Assembly: GCA_947311815.1 (NCBI GenBank)
Contig: CAMZMA010000053.1
Coordinates: 1 to 15,693 of the forward strand
DNA from: an uncultured Flavobacteriaceae bacterium
Lineage (GTDB): Bacteria; Bacteroidota; Bacteroidia; Flavobacteriales; Flavobacteriaceae
Direction: 5' to 3'
Length of the DNA stretch: 15,693 nucleotides
A program made the translations under genes and the position numbers. Of the stretch, positions 7,599-15,686 are shown piece after piece; within the stretch, counting starts at the first letter, position 1, and each line of letters begins with the position of its first letter. Under the pieces are notes generated by a model. That model had not been told where the DNA came from and did no database searches. It saw only the letters and a program-made list of their open reading frames with translations.

Positions 7599-7649
7599 AG
7601 ACCTCACAGGTTTTCCTCCTTCGGCGGATAAATGAAACCTGTGAGGTCT
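7599..7649. repeat. 15-bp perfect inverted repeat in a convergent intergenic region
   Basis: AGACCTCACAGGTTT (7599-7613) and AAACCTGTGAGGTCT (7635-7649) are exact reverse complements, separated by 21 bases. The spacer itself has an imperfect hairpin, TCCTCC TTC GGCGGA. The motif lies between the 3' ends of the GH3 and prenyl synthase genes, so its transcript could act as a bidirectional terminator, although no strong T-run follows either arm. A hairpin of this sequence (ACCTCACAGGT arms) recurs in flavobacterial genomes as a dispersed intergenic element, to my knowledge. The rest of the 7470-7718 gap is AT-rich with no visible gene. Confidence 0.8.
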
Positions 7650-7718
7650 CTAAAACGAAGTAATTATAAAAAATATTGATTTTTGTCACCTACTAAAAAA
7701 ATCACCCAAAATAATTTT

Positions 7719-8696
7719 TTAAATTTTACGATCTACCACATAATCAATCATTTGCAACAAAGAGTCTTTATAAGGAGAACTCGGGTAATTATTTAAAATT
7801 GCCAAAGCTTTGTTTTTGTAATCGTGCATTTTTTTTGTGGTATATTCAATTCCACCGTTTTCTTTTACAAAAGCAATGACTTCTTTTACTCGTTTTTTAT
7901 CTTTATTGTACTTTTTAACCGAGTTAATAATCCACGTTTTTTCTTTTTTAGAACAATTATTAAGCGTATAAATAAGCGGAAGAGTCATTTTTTGTTCTTT
8001 AATATCGATTCCTGTAGGTTTTCCTATTTTATCATCGGTATAATCAAACAAATCATCTTTAATTTGAAACGCCAACCCAATGTATTCTCCAAATTTTCGC
8101 ATTTGTTGTACGGTTTCATTATTTGCACCTACAGATGCCGCTCCAATACCACAACATGCCGAAATTAAGGTAGCTGTTTTTTGACGAATAATTTCGAAAT
8201 AAATATCTTCTGTAATGTCTAATTTCCTAGCTTTTTCTATTTGTAGCAACTCGCCTTCGCTCATTTCTCTAACGGCAATAGAAATTAATTTTAGCAAATC
8301 GAAATCTTCATTATCAATAGACAATAACAATCCTTTTGAGAGTAAAAAATCGCCCACTAAAACGGCAATTTTATTTTTCCAAAGTGCGTTGATTGAGAAA
8401 AAACCTCTTCGTCGGTTGCTTTCATCTACTACATCATCATGTACCAACGTTGCTGTATGAATGAGTTCTACTACGGATGCTCCTCGATACGTTCGTTCAT
8501 CAAAACCTCCATCTGAAACCATTTTTGCCACCAAAAAAACAAACATTGGTCGCATTTGTTTTCCTTTTCTGCGTACAATATAATAGGTAATTCGGTTTAA
8601 TAACGGAACTTTAGATAACATGGAGTCTTTGAATTTGGTTTCAAAGATTTCCATTTCTTTTAAAATAGGTTGTTTTATTTGTTCTACAGGTTTCAT
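7719..8696 (-). CDS. Polyprenyl (long-chain trans-isoprenyl) diphosphate synthase
   Basis: A 325-residue all-helical prenyltransferase that adds isopentenyl diphosphate units to an allylic primer. The first Asp-rich motif is HDDVVDESNRRRG (86-98), the second is DDLFD (214-218), and GKQMRP (45-50) binds diphosphate. The sequence before the first Asp motif, LIHTATLVHDDVVDE, is very close to that of IspB-type octaprenyl synthases, so a long-chain product is likely; in this group of bacteria it would serve as the menaquinone side chain (inference). Length is normal for the family. The start ATG lies 28 bases after the rlmN stop, so the two genes are probably co-transcribed. Confidence 0.92.
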   Translation of the reverse strand: MKPVEQIKQPILKEMEIFETKFKDSMLSKVPLLNRITYYIVRRKGKQMRPMFVFLVAKMVSDGGFDERTYRGASVVELIHTATLVHDDVVDESNRRRGFFSINALWKNKIAVLVGDFLLSKGLLLSIDNEDFDLLKLISIAVREMSEGELLQIEKARKLDITEDIYFEIIRQKTATLISACCGIGAASVGANNETVQQMRKFGEYIGLAFQIKDDLFDYTDDKIGKPTGIDIKEQKMTLPLIYTLNNCSKKEKTWIINSVKKYNKDKKRVKEVIAFVKENGGIEYTTKKMHDYKNKALAILNNYPSSPYKDSLLQMIDYVVDRKI

Positions 8697-8724
8697 CTAA
8701 GTATCAAAAGTAGTAAAAATAACC

Positions 8725-9762
8725 TTAGGTTTTATTAGCCAATTGCCCACAAGCAGCATCGATATCTTTTCCTCTAGAACGTCGCACATTTACAATAATA
8801 TCGTGCATTTCTAAGTTAGAAATATAATTGTTTATGGCCTGTTTTGGTGCTTGCTGAAACTTGCCATCATCAATAGGATTGTATTCAATTAAATTTACTT
8901 TACACGGTATTACTTTACAAAAAGCAATAAGTGCATTGATATCTTCTTTTTTGTCGTTAATATCTTTCCAAACAATATATTCGTAAGTAACTCTTCGTTT
9001 TGTTTTTTCATACCAATAGCGTAATGACTCTTTTAAATCATCTAACGGAAAGGTTTTATTAAAGGGCATTATTTGAGTTCTAATTGCATCAATAGCTGAA
9101 TGAAGTGACACCGCTAAATTGAATTTCACCTCATCATCTGCCATTTTTTTAATCATTTTTGGTACACCCGAAGTAGAAATGGTAATTCTTCTTGGCGACA
9201 TTCCTAAGCCTTCATCCGAAGTAATTTTATCAATGGCTTTCATTACATTATTGTAATTCATCAGTGGTTCTCCCATCCCCATAAATACAATGTTAGAGAG
9301 TTTGTGATTGTAATACAGTAAACTTTCTTTATTGATGGCGGCTACTTGATCGTAAATTTCATCAGGATTTAGATTTCGCATACGTTTTAAACGTGCTGTT
9401 GCACAAAACGTACAGTCTAAACTACAACCAACTTGACTAGAAACACAAGCAGTTGTTCTGGTTTCTGTAGGAATTAAAACCGATTCTACAATCAAATCAT
9501 CGTGCAAACGAACAGCATTTTTTACGGTACCATCTTTACTTCGTTGCATTGTATCTACCTTAATATGGTTGATTACAAAATGGGTTTCCAACATTTCTCT
9601 GGTTGCTTTAGAGAGGTTGGTCATGGCTAAAAAAGAATGAGCAGATTTTTGCCACAACCATTCATAGACTTGATTTCCACGAAAAGCTTTGTCGCCATTT
9701 TCTACAAAAAAAGTTCTTAATTCTTCTTTTGTTAATGCTCTTATATCCTTTTTTTTACTCAT
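8725..9762 (-). CDS. rlmN: Dual-specificity 23S rRNA (adenine-2503-C2)/tRNA methyltransferase RlmN
   Basis: A 345-residue radical SAM enzyme that methylates C2 of A2503 in 23S rRNA and of A37 in certain tRNAs. The iron-sulfur motif CSLDCTFC gives C113, C117 and C120. C106, seven residues before it, and C338 near the end (IDAACGQL) are the two catalytic cysteines of this family, one carrying the methyl and the other resolving the protein-RNA adduct. FMGMGEPLMNY (160-170) is the SAM-binding GEP motif. All key residues are present and the length is normal. The start ATG is only 12 bases downstream of a terminator-like hairpin that separates it from queA. Confidence 0.96.
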   Translation of the reverse strand: MSKKKDIRALTKEELRTFFVENGDKAFRGNQVYEWLWQKSAHSFLAMTNLSKATREMLETHFVINHIKVDTMQRSKDGTVKNAVRLHDDLIVESVLIPTETRTTACVSSQVGCSLDCTFCATARLKRMRNLNPDEIYDQVAAINKESLLYYNHKLSNIVFMGMGEPLMNYNNVMKAIDKITSDEGLGMSPRRITISTSGVPKMIKKMADDEVKFNLAVSLHSAIDAIRTQIMPFNKTFPLDDLKESLRYWYEKTKRRVTYEYIVWKDINDKKEDINALIAFCKVIPCKVNLIEYNPIDDGKFQQAPKQAINNYISNLEMHDIIVNVRRSRGKDIDAACGQLANKT

Positions 9763-9774
9763 TTATGTTGCTTA

Positions 9775-9812
9775 AAAAACGACGAATAATCATTTGATTT
9801 TTCGTCGTTTTT
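9775..9812 (-). terminator. Hairpin with T-run after queA, just upstream of rlmN
   Basis: The arms AAAAACGACGAA (9775-9786) and TTCGTCGTTTTT (9801-9812) are perfect 12-bp reverse complements. The 14-base spacer is itself nearly palindromic (AATCA 9788-9792 with TGATT 9795-9799), so most of the 38 bases can fold into one long hairpin. On the minus strand the distal arm ends in a run of six T, the classic intrinsic terminator form, placed after the queA stop. Because rlmN starts 12 bases further on, it could also act as an attenuator or an RNA-stability element for rlmN. Confidence 0.75.
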
Positions 9813-9853
9813 ATAGTTTTTTTTAGAAAGACAACGTCTATTGTATCTATTAT

Positions 9854-10903
9854 TTAGATAATTAACATTGCGTCTCCATAAGTATGAAATTTATACCCTT
9901 CTTTAACGGCAACTTCGTACGCTTCCATTAAAAAATCATAGCCTGCAAATGAGGCAGCCATCATCATTAAAGTCGATTTTGGTAAATGAAAATTAGTGAC
10001 CATGGCATTGGCGATACTAAAATCATACTCTGGAAAAATAAATTTATTGGTCCACCCTTTAAAGCTATTTAATTTTTGATTGGCAGATACACAAGATTCA
10101 ATTCCTCTCATAACGGTTGTACCTACAGCACAAATTCTTTTCTTATTTGCTTTGGCATCGTTAATTCTATCCGCAGTTTTTGCAGGAATATGAATTTTTT
10201 CAGAATCCATTTTATGTTTAGATAAATCTTCTACTTCAACCGAATTAAAAGTTCCTAAACCAACATGTAACGTCATTTCAGCAAAATCTACTCCTTTAAT
10301 TTCTAAACGTTTTAAAAGATGTCTAGAAAAATGTAACCCTGCAGTTGGTGCTGCAACGGCACCTTCGTTTTTTGCAAAAATGGTTTGATAACGTTCTTCA
10401 TCTTCTGGCTCTACAGCTCTATTGATAGATTTTGGCAATGGCGTTTGACCTAATTCAAGTAATTTTTTTCTAAATTCTTCATAAGGTCCATCAAATAAAA
10501 AGCGTAATGTTCTTCCTCTAGAAGTGGTGTTGTCAATTACTTCTGCCACTAAACTATCATCTTCTCCAAAAAATAATTTGTTACCAATTCTAATTTTTCG
10601 AGCAGGATCTACCAATACATCCCAAAGTCTGTTTTCGGCATTTAATTCTCTTAGTAAAAAAACTTCAATTTCTGCGCCTGTTTTTTCTTTGTTACCAAAC
10701 ATACGTGCAGGAAAAACCTTAGTATTATTAAGTACCATTACATCGCCTTCATCAAAATAATTGATTAAATCTTTAAATGTTTTATGCTCAATAGTTTTTT
10801 CTTTTCTGTTTAAAACCATTAAACGAGATTCGTCTCTATGTTCTGGCGGATATTGCGATAATAATTCATCGGGTAATTCGAATGCAAATTTTGATAACTT
10901 CAT
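9854..10903 (-). CDS. queA: S-adenosylmethionine:tRNA ribosyltransferase-isomerase QueA
   Basis: A 349-residue enzyme that transfers and rearranges the ribosyl group of SAM onto preQ1 in tRNA to give epoxyqueuosine. The whole protein matches the family: N-terminal FELPDELLSQYPPEHRDESRL (8-28), VLNNTKVFPAR (57-67), the highly conserved AAPTAGLHF and TLHVGLGTF blocks, and the C-terminal TNFHLPKSTLMMM, then HTYGDAM. Length is typical. It has its own promoter between it and aroA, and a terminator-like hairpin follows it, so it may form a single-gene transcript or be partly read through into rlmN. Confidence 0.97.
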   Translation of the reverse strand: MKLSKFAFELPDELLSQYPPEHRDESRLMVLNRKEKTIEHKTFKDLINYFDEGDVMVLNNTKVFPARMFGNKEKTGAEIEVFLLRELNAENRLWDVLVDPARKIRIGNKLFFGEDDSLVAEVIDNTTSRGRTLRFLFDGPYEEFRKKLLELGQTPLPKSINRAVEPEDEERYQTIFAKNEGAVAAPTAGLHFSRHLLKRLEIKGVDFAEMTLHVGLGTFNSVEVEDLSKHKMDSEKIHIPAKTADRINDAKANKKRICAVGTTVMRGIESCVSANQKLNSFKGWTNKFIFPEYDFSIANAMVTNFHLPKSTLMMMAASFAGYDFLMEAYEVAVKEGYKFHTYGDAMLII

Positions 10904-10971
10904 GTAGAATATTTTTTCAGCAGATTGTGTTAAAAATGCTGTTTTTAATAAATGATTTAAGGTAACGGCGG

Positions 10972-11004
10972 CAAATATACAACATCAAGATAGGCGTTGT
11001 CAAG
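10972..11004 (-). promoter_or_regulatory. Bacteroidota-type promoter for queA
   Basis: On the minus strand TATATTTG (10979-10972) is an exact match to the TAnnTTTG -7 element. TTG (within TTGACA, 11004-10999) lies 21 bases upstream and can serve as the -33 element. Transcription would start near 10965, giving a leader of about 60 bases before the queA ATG at 10903. The sequence is in the 117-base gap after the aroA stop, so queA can be expressed apart from aroA. Confidence 0.6.
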
Positions 11005-11020
11005 TGTTTAGGGTTTTAAT

Positions 11021-12247
11021 TTAGAAATGTTCTAAAATAAAACCTACTTGCTGCAAATCTTTCCAAAAATTTTGATACGATTTAGAAACGACATCTGCAT
11101 TATTAATGTTGATTGATTTTTTAATAGCTAAAGGCGCAAAAGCCATTGCCATTCTATGATCATTATAGGTGTTAATAGTTATGTTTGAGTTGATTTTTGA
11201 TGTAGATTTTAGGCGCAAACTATCTTCGGTAATTCGTACTTTACCTCCTAGTTTTTCTAACTCATTTTTCAAAGCAACCAATCTATCGGTTTCTTTAATT
11301 TTTAAAGTATGTAATCCTGTTAATCCGCAAGAAATATTTAATCCGAAGCAAGTAACAGCAATCGTTTGCGCAATATCTGGTGCGTTTTTCAAATCGGTTG
11401 TAAAATGATTTGTTTGATGTTCTTTTTCTTTTTTTAAGACAATTGCATGCTCTAAAAAAGTAGTTGTTACTCCAAATTTTTGATAGATTTCTGACAAGCA
11501 AGCATCCCCTTGTAAACTGTCTTTTTTATAGGATGATAAAGTAATTTCTGAGCCCATTTTACTCAACGCAATGATGCTATAAAAATAAGATGCAGAACTC
11601 CAATCAGATTCTACCACAACCGTTTGTTTTTGTATGTTTTTTTTGGCTTTTATTTTTATAATCGTGTCATTAAAATCAGCTTTTACACCTAATTGATGTA
11701 GTAAAGACAAGGTCATTTTAATATAAGGAATGGATGTAATATTGCCTGTTAATTGAATATTCAATCCGTTTTCTAAACTAGGTGCAATTAATAGGAGTGC
11801 AGAAATATATTGACTGCTCACATTTCCGTTTATGGTTACAGTATTTTTTAGGATTTTTTTTCCTATTATATTTATTGGTGGATATCCTTCTTTTTTTTCA
11901 TAAGAAATTGTAGCTCCTAAACTAATGAGTGCATCAACTAAAATTTTGATAGGTCTATTTTGCATTCTTTCAGAACCTGTAAGTGTTACTTTTACATTTT
12001 CTTGTGTAGCAAAAAACGCCGTTAAAAAACGCATTGCAGTACCTGCATGACCAATATCTATCAATCCTTTTTTAGAAGATAAGGCTTCTTGTAAATGTAC
12101 AGAATCATCAGAGTCAGATAAATTATGAATACTCAATTCTGAATATAATTGCTGTAAAATGAGTAGTCGATTCGATTCACTTTTAGAGCCAGAAATAGTA
12201 ATCGATTTCTTTATGACTTTGTTGGGATGTGCTAATTTTAAATTCAA
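11021..12247 (-). CDS. aroA: 3-phosphoshikimate 1-carboxyvinyltransferase (EPSP synthase), TTG start
   Basis: A 408-residue enzyme of the shikimate pathway that joins phosphoenolpyruvate to shikimate 3-phosphate. Motifs: SGSKSESNR (19-27, with K22), GHAGTAMRF (66-74), SSQYISAL (144-151), APDIAQT (289-295, with D291), KETDR (318-322), NDHRMAM (362-368) and SKSYQNFW (388-395). It is about 20 residues shorter than the E. coli enzyme. The residue matching E. coli Pro101 is Phe74 and that matching Asn94 is His67. The start is TTG (12247-12245): no ATG lies between it and the in-frame stop at 12289-12287, and family members begin with the same MNLKL-type N-terminus. It is divergent from the beta-propeller gene, with a 54-base gap. 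Confidence 0.94.
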   Translation of the reverse strand: MNLKLAHPNKVIKKSITISGSKSESNRLLILQQLYSELSIHNLSDSDDSVHLQEALSSKKGLIDIGHAGTAMRFLTAFFATQENVKVTLTGSERMQNRPIKILVDALISLGATISYEKKEGYPPINIIGKKILKNTVTINGNVSSQYISALLLIAPSLENGLNIQLTGNITSIPYIKMTLSLLHQLGVKADFNDTIIKIKAKKNIQKQTVVVESDWSSASYFYSIIALSKMGSEITLSSYKKDSLQGDACLSEIYQKFGVTTTFLEHAIVLKKEKEHQTNHFTTDLKNAPDIAQTIAVTCFGLNISCGLTGLHTLKIKETDRLVALKNELEKLGGKVRITEDSLRLKSTSKINSNITINTYNDHRMAMAFAPLAIKKSININNADVVSKSYQNFWKDLQQVGFILEHF

Positions 12248-12268
12248 AAAAATATTATTAAAAATTTG

Positions 12269-12276
12269 TACCTTTA
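12269..12276 (+). promoter_or_regulatory. Possible -7 element for the beta-propeller gene
   Basis: TACCTTTA at 12269-12276 matches TAnnTTTG except for the last base. It lies 25 bases before the ATG at 12302, a usual distance. No TTG is found about 19 bases upstream, so support is partial. The same 54-base gap must also hold the aroA promoter on the other strand. Confidence 0.35.
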
Positions 12277-12301
12277 AAAACCAAAATTAAACCAAACAAT
12301 C

Positions 12302-15300
12302 ATGAAAAAAATCGCATTATTTATTTTTATAATTTTGTTTTCAACAAATTACAAAGTTAAGGCTCAAAATAGTTCTAGCAAATTTTCTTCAATATATTAT
12401 TCGTCTATAAAATGGCGAAACATTGGTCCTTTTAGAGGCGGAAGAAGTGCTGCTGTTACTGGTGTAAAAGGAAAACCTACTTTGTTTTATATGGGTGCAA
12501 CTGGCGGAGGTGTTTGGAAAACTACTGATGGCGGCGGAACTTGGTCTAATATATCTGACGGTTTTTTTGGTGGTTCCGTAGGCTCTATCGCAGTAAGCGA
12601 ATGGGATAATAATGTAATTTATGTAGGAAACGGAGAGGTAACAATTAGAGGAAACGTATCTTCTGGTGATGGTGTTTGGAAATCTGTTGATGCTGGTAAA
12701 ACATGGAAACACATAGGATTACCAAATTCTAGACATATTCCTAGAATAAAAATTGATCCTAAAAATCCAGCTATTGTATATGCAGCTGTATTAGGCGATT
12801 TGTATAAATCTTCTGAAGAAAGAGGCGTATATAAATCTATAAACGGAGGGGAAACATGGAAAAAAGTATTGTTTGTAAATAATAACGCAGGTGCTGTAGA
12901 TTTAATAATAGACCCAAATAATGCTCGAATACTTTATGCAACTACATGGAATGTTAGAAGAACTCCTTATAGTTTATCTAGTGGAGGCGAAGGTTCTGCT
13001 CTTTGGAAAAGTACAGATTCTGGAGAAACATGGACAAATATCTCTACCAATAAAGGATTACCAAAAGGTGTTTGGGGTATAAGTGGCGTAACAGTTTCTC
13101 CCGTAAATTCTGATATTGTTTGGGCTTTGATAGAAAATAAAAAAGGAGGTATTTACAAATCTGTTGATGCAGGTAAAACATGGAAACTTATTAATAGCGA
13201 ACGAAAACTAAGGCAACGTGCTTGGTACTATACACGTTTGTATGCAGATACTCAGGATGCAAATATTTTATATGTATTAAATGTGCGTTATCATAAATCT
13301 ACCGATGGTGGTAAAACCTACAAAACATTTAAAGCACCTCACGGAGATCATCATGATTTATGGATTGCACCAGAAAACAATCAACGAATGATTATTGGTG
13401 ATGACGGTGGTGCTCAGGTTTCTTTTGATGCTGGCGAAAATTGGAGCACTTATCTAAATCAACCAACAGCACAATTTTATAGAGTAACTACCGATAATCA
13501 TTTTCCGTATAGAATTTATGGCGCACAACAAGATAATTCTACCATAAGAATTCCTCATAGAGTAAATGGGGTCTTTTTATCAGAAAGCAATTGGGAAGCT
13601 ACCGCAGGAGGAGAAAGTGCACATATTGCAGTTGACCCAGCAAATAATGATATTGTTTACGGTGGTAGTTACGGAGGTTTATTAACTAGAAAAAATCATA
13701 AAACAAATGAAACAAGATCTGTAAATGTATGGCCAGATGACCCTATGGGACATGGCGCTGAAGATTTTAAATATCGTTTTCAATGGAATTTTCCAATTCT
13801 ATTTTCTCCGCATCAAAAAAACAAATTATACGCCGCTTCTAATCATTTGCATGTTACTTATAATGAAGGTCAATCTTGGGAAGTAATAAGTCCAGATTTA
13901 ACAAGAAATGATCCAAAAACACTAACATCATCTGGAGGCCCGATTACGCAAGATAATACAGGTGTAGAGTATTACGCAACTATTTTTGCAGTGGCAGAAT
14001 CTCCTTTAGAAAAAAATGTGATTTGGACTGGTTCTGATGATGGTTTGGTACATCTTACTCGTGATGGGAAAAACTGGAAAAATGTAACACCTAAAAAAAT
14101 GCCCGAATGGATGATGATAAACTCAATTGAGATCAATCCGTTTAAAAAAGGAAGTGCTTATATTATTGGAACACGCTATAAATTAGGAGACTACAAACCT
14201 TACATTTATAAAACAGAAAACTATGGAAAATCTTGGAAACTAATTGTAAACGGCATCGAAAACGAAGATTTTACAAGAACAATGCGTGCTGACCCAAAAC
14301 GAAAAGGCTTGTTATATGCAGGTACAGAAAGAGGAATGTATATTTCTTTTAATGACGGAAAAAATTGGCAAAAATTTCAATTAAACCTTCCCATTGTGCC
14401 AATTACTGATTTAGCAGTAAAAGAGGATAATTTAATTGCTGCCACTCAAGGAAGAGCTTTTTGGATTATAGACGATTTAACTCCGTTACATCAGCTTACT
14501 AAATCAATAATTAACAAAGAGGTAATTTTATACAAACCTAAAAACAGTTACCAACTAAGAGGTGGCAGAGGTAGAACTTCTAAAGTGTATGGAACAAATC
14601 ATGCTGGTGGAGTAGCAGTTCATTATTATTTAAAAAAAATGAATGAAAAAGACACTGTTTCTTTATCTTTTTATGACAGCAATCAAAATTTGATTCAAAA
14701 ATTTAGCAATCATCCAAACAAACAAGAAAAAGAGAAAGAATTAAAATTAAAAGAAGGAAGTAATGTGTTTTATTGGGATATGATGTATCCATCTGCCGAA
14801 AAAGTAAAAGGAATGATTTTATGGTGGGCTTCTTTAAGCGGCCCAAAGGCTTTACCTGGTTCTTATACTGTAAAACTATCAGTAAATAACATGAGTGAAA
14901 AAAGTTCTTTTAACATTCTTAAAAACCCTATCTCAGAAACTTCATTAGCAGATATGAAGCAACAATTTAATTTTGTTCTAGAAATTAGAGACAAAGTTAC
15001 AGAAATACACAAAGCACTTAAAAATGTAGCAAAAATTAAAAAACAAATTACATCTTTAAAAAATTCTATTCAGGATAAAGAAAAACACACAAAACTTATT
15101 AAATTTGCCGATGATTTACAAAAAAACATTTCTGCCATAGAAAAAACATTGTATCAAACAAAAAGCAAAAGCAATCAAGATCCTTTAAATTTTCCGATTA
15201 GATTGAATAACAAATTGGCTCATTTAAACTCATTAATACGAATTGGAACATACAGACCAACAAATCAAGAAATTACTTTTAAAAATGAAATTATCAAAAA

Positions 15301-15406
15301 AATAGATATTGAGTTGGCAAAATTATATCACATTTTTAAAATAGATGTAGCTACATTAAATAAAAAAGTAAAAGAGAGTACAATTAATTTAATTCAGTTA
15401 GATTAA
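12302..15406 (+). CDS. Exported VPS10/sortilin-like beta-propeller protein with Asp-box (BNR) repeats
   Basis: A 1034-residue exported protein. The signal peptide is MKKIALFIFIILFSTNYKVKA, with likely cleavage before Gln22. Residues 40 to about 730 form a propeller region with about eleven Asp-box motifs of the type S/T-x-D/N-x-G-x-T-W: KTTDGGGTW (73-81), KSVDAGKTW (127-135), KSINGGETW, KSTDSGETW, KSVDAGKTW again, KSTDGGKTY, VSFDAGENW, VTYNEGQSW and weaker ones later. PHGDHHDLWIAP (346-357) is a hallmark of the large Bacteroidota family annotated as glycosyl hydrolase or VPS10-domain protein. The last 300 residues hold an Ig-like beta domain and then a Lys-rich helical stretch, probably coiled coil. 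No type IX secretion tail is visible. Catalytic activity has not been established for this family, so 'glycosidase' would be unsafe. Confidence 0.85.
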   Translation: MKKIALFIFIILFSTNYKVKAQNSSSKFSSIYYSSIKWRNIGPFRGGRSAAVTGVKGKPTLFYMGATGGGVWKTTDGGGTWSNISDGFFGGSVGSIAVSEWDNNVIYVGNGEVTIRGNVSSGDGVWKSVDAGKTWKHIGLPNSRHIPRIKIDPKNPAIVYAAVLGDLYKSSEERGVYKSINGGETWKKVLFVNNNAGAVDLIIDPNNARILYATTWNVRRTPYSLSSGGEGSALWKSTDSGETWTNISTNKGLPKGVWGISGVTVSPVNSDIVWALIENKKGGIYKSVDAGKTWKLINSERKLRQRAWYYTRLYADTQDANILYVLNVRYHKSTDGGKTYKTFKAPHGDHHDLWIAPENNQRMIIGDDGGAQVSFDAGENWSTYLNQPTAQFYRVTTDNHFPYRIYGAQQDNSTIRIPHRVNGVFLSESNWEATAGGESAHIAVDPANNDIVYGGSYGGLLTRKNHKTNETRSVNVWPDDPMGHGAEDFKYRFQWNFPILFSPHQKNKLYAASNHLHVTYNEGQSWEVISPDLTRNDPKTLTSSGGPITQDNTGVEYYATIFAVAESPLEKNVIWTGSDDGLVHLTRDGKNWKNVTPKKMPEWMMINSIEINPFKKGSAYIIGTRYKLGDYKPYIYKTENYGKSWKLIVNGIENEDFTRTMRADPKRKGLLYAGTERGMYISFNDGKNWQKFQLNLPIVPITDLAVKEDNLIAATQGRAFWIIDDLTPLHQLTKSIINKEVILYKPKNSYQLRGGRGRTSKVYGTNHAGGVAVHYYLKKMNEKDTVSLSFYDSNQNLIQKFSNHPNKQEKEKELKLKEGSNVFYWDMMYPSAEKVKGMILWWASLSGPKALPGSYTVKLSVNNMSEKSSFNILKNPISETSLADMKQQFNFVLEIRDKVTEIHKALKNVAKIKKQITSLKNSIQDKEKHTKLIKFADDLQKNISAIEKTLYQTKSKSNQDPLNFPIRLNNKLAHLNSLIRIGTYRPTNQEITFKNEIIKKIDIELAKLYHIFKIDVATLNKKVKESTINLIQLD

Positions 15407-15418
15407 AAAAGAAAATAT

Positions 15419-15444
15419 CTAAAAGAGTTTAAAAGCTCTTTTAG
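15419..15444. terminator. Bidirectional intrinsic terminator
   Basis: CTAAAAGAG (15419-15427) and CTCTTTTAG (15436-15444) are perfect 9-bp reverse complements around an 8-base loop. On the plus strand GTGTTTTT follows; on the minus strand the next bases are also T-rich (ATATTTTCTTTTTT). It lies 12 bases after the propeller gene stop and includes the stop codon of the convergent small gene, so it can serve both. Confidence 0.75.
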
Positions 15445-15686
15445 GTGTTTTTAATTGTTTGCCAAATACCGTAAACAATACTAAAAAAAAGTTTATAGCC
15501 AAAAAAAGATTGCCATTTTCCGTCAGCAAAATTAATTTGGTAAACATCGTCAAAATTTCCACTAAAAATTGCAGAAGAACTATTAATAAATAATGAAATA
15601 ATAGTAACTATTATAAAAAACGGAAGAGCTACTTTTAGTACATTTTTTTTAAAATCGGGTTGTTTTATTTTTTCTAAAAAAGTCAT
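15441..15686 (-). CDS. Small two-helix membrane protein, conserved hypothetical
   Basis: An 81-residue complete frame with ATG at 15686-15684 and stop inside the terminator. It begins MTFLEKIKQPDFKKN, has one hydrophobic helix (about 18-36), a polar middle containing FADGKWQSFFG, and a second hydrophobic stretch (about 62-76). Similar short proteins with a FADGKW-like motif are, as far as I recall, present in other Flavobacteriaceae, but no function is known to me. The upstream region is outside the window. The clean tail-to-tail arrangement with a shared terminator supports a real gene. Confidence 0.65.
   Translation of the reverse strand: MTFLEKIKQPDFKKNVLKVALPFFIIVTIISLFINSSSAIFSGNFDDVYQINFADGKWQSFFGYKLFFSIVYGIWQTIKNT

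Noticed and set aside
7824..8168. 114-residue plus-strand open frame within the prenyl synthase gene
   Set aside because: Phe/Ile-rich translation typical of the antisense of an AT-rich Lys-rich gene; fully covered by a well-supported gene.
8705..8712. TACTTTTG on the minus strand just before the prenyl synthase gene, matching TAnnTTTG
   Set aside because: No TTG at the right distance upstream, and the implied transcript would have almost no leader; probably chance in an AT-rich gap between co-transcribed genes.
12389..12712. 107-residue minus-strand open frame within the propeller gene
   Set aside because: Low-complexity Ser/Tyr-rich antisense of the Asp-box repeats; no start context or recognisable motif.
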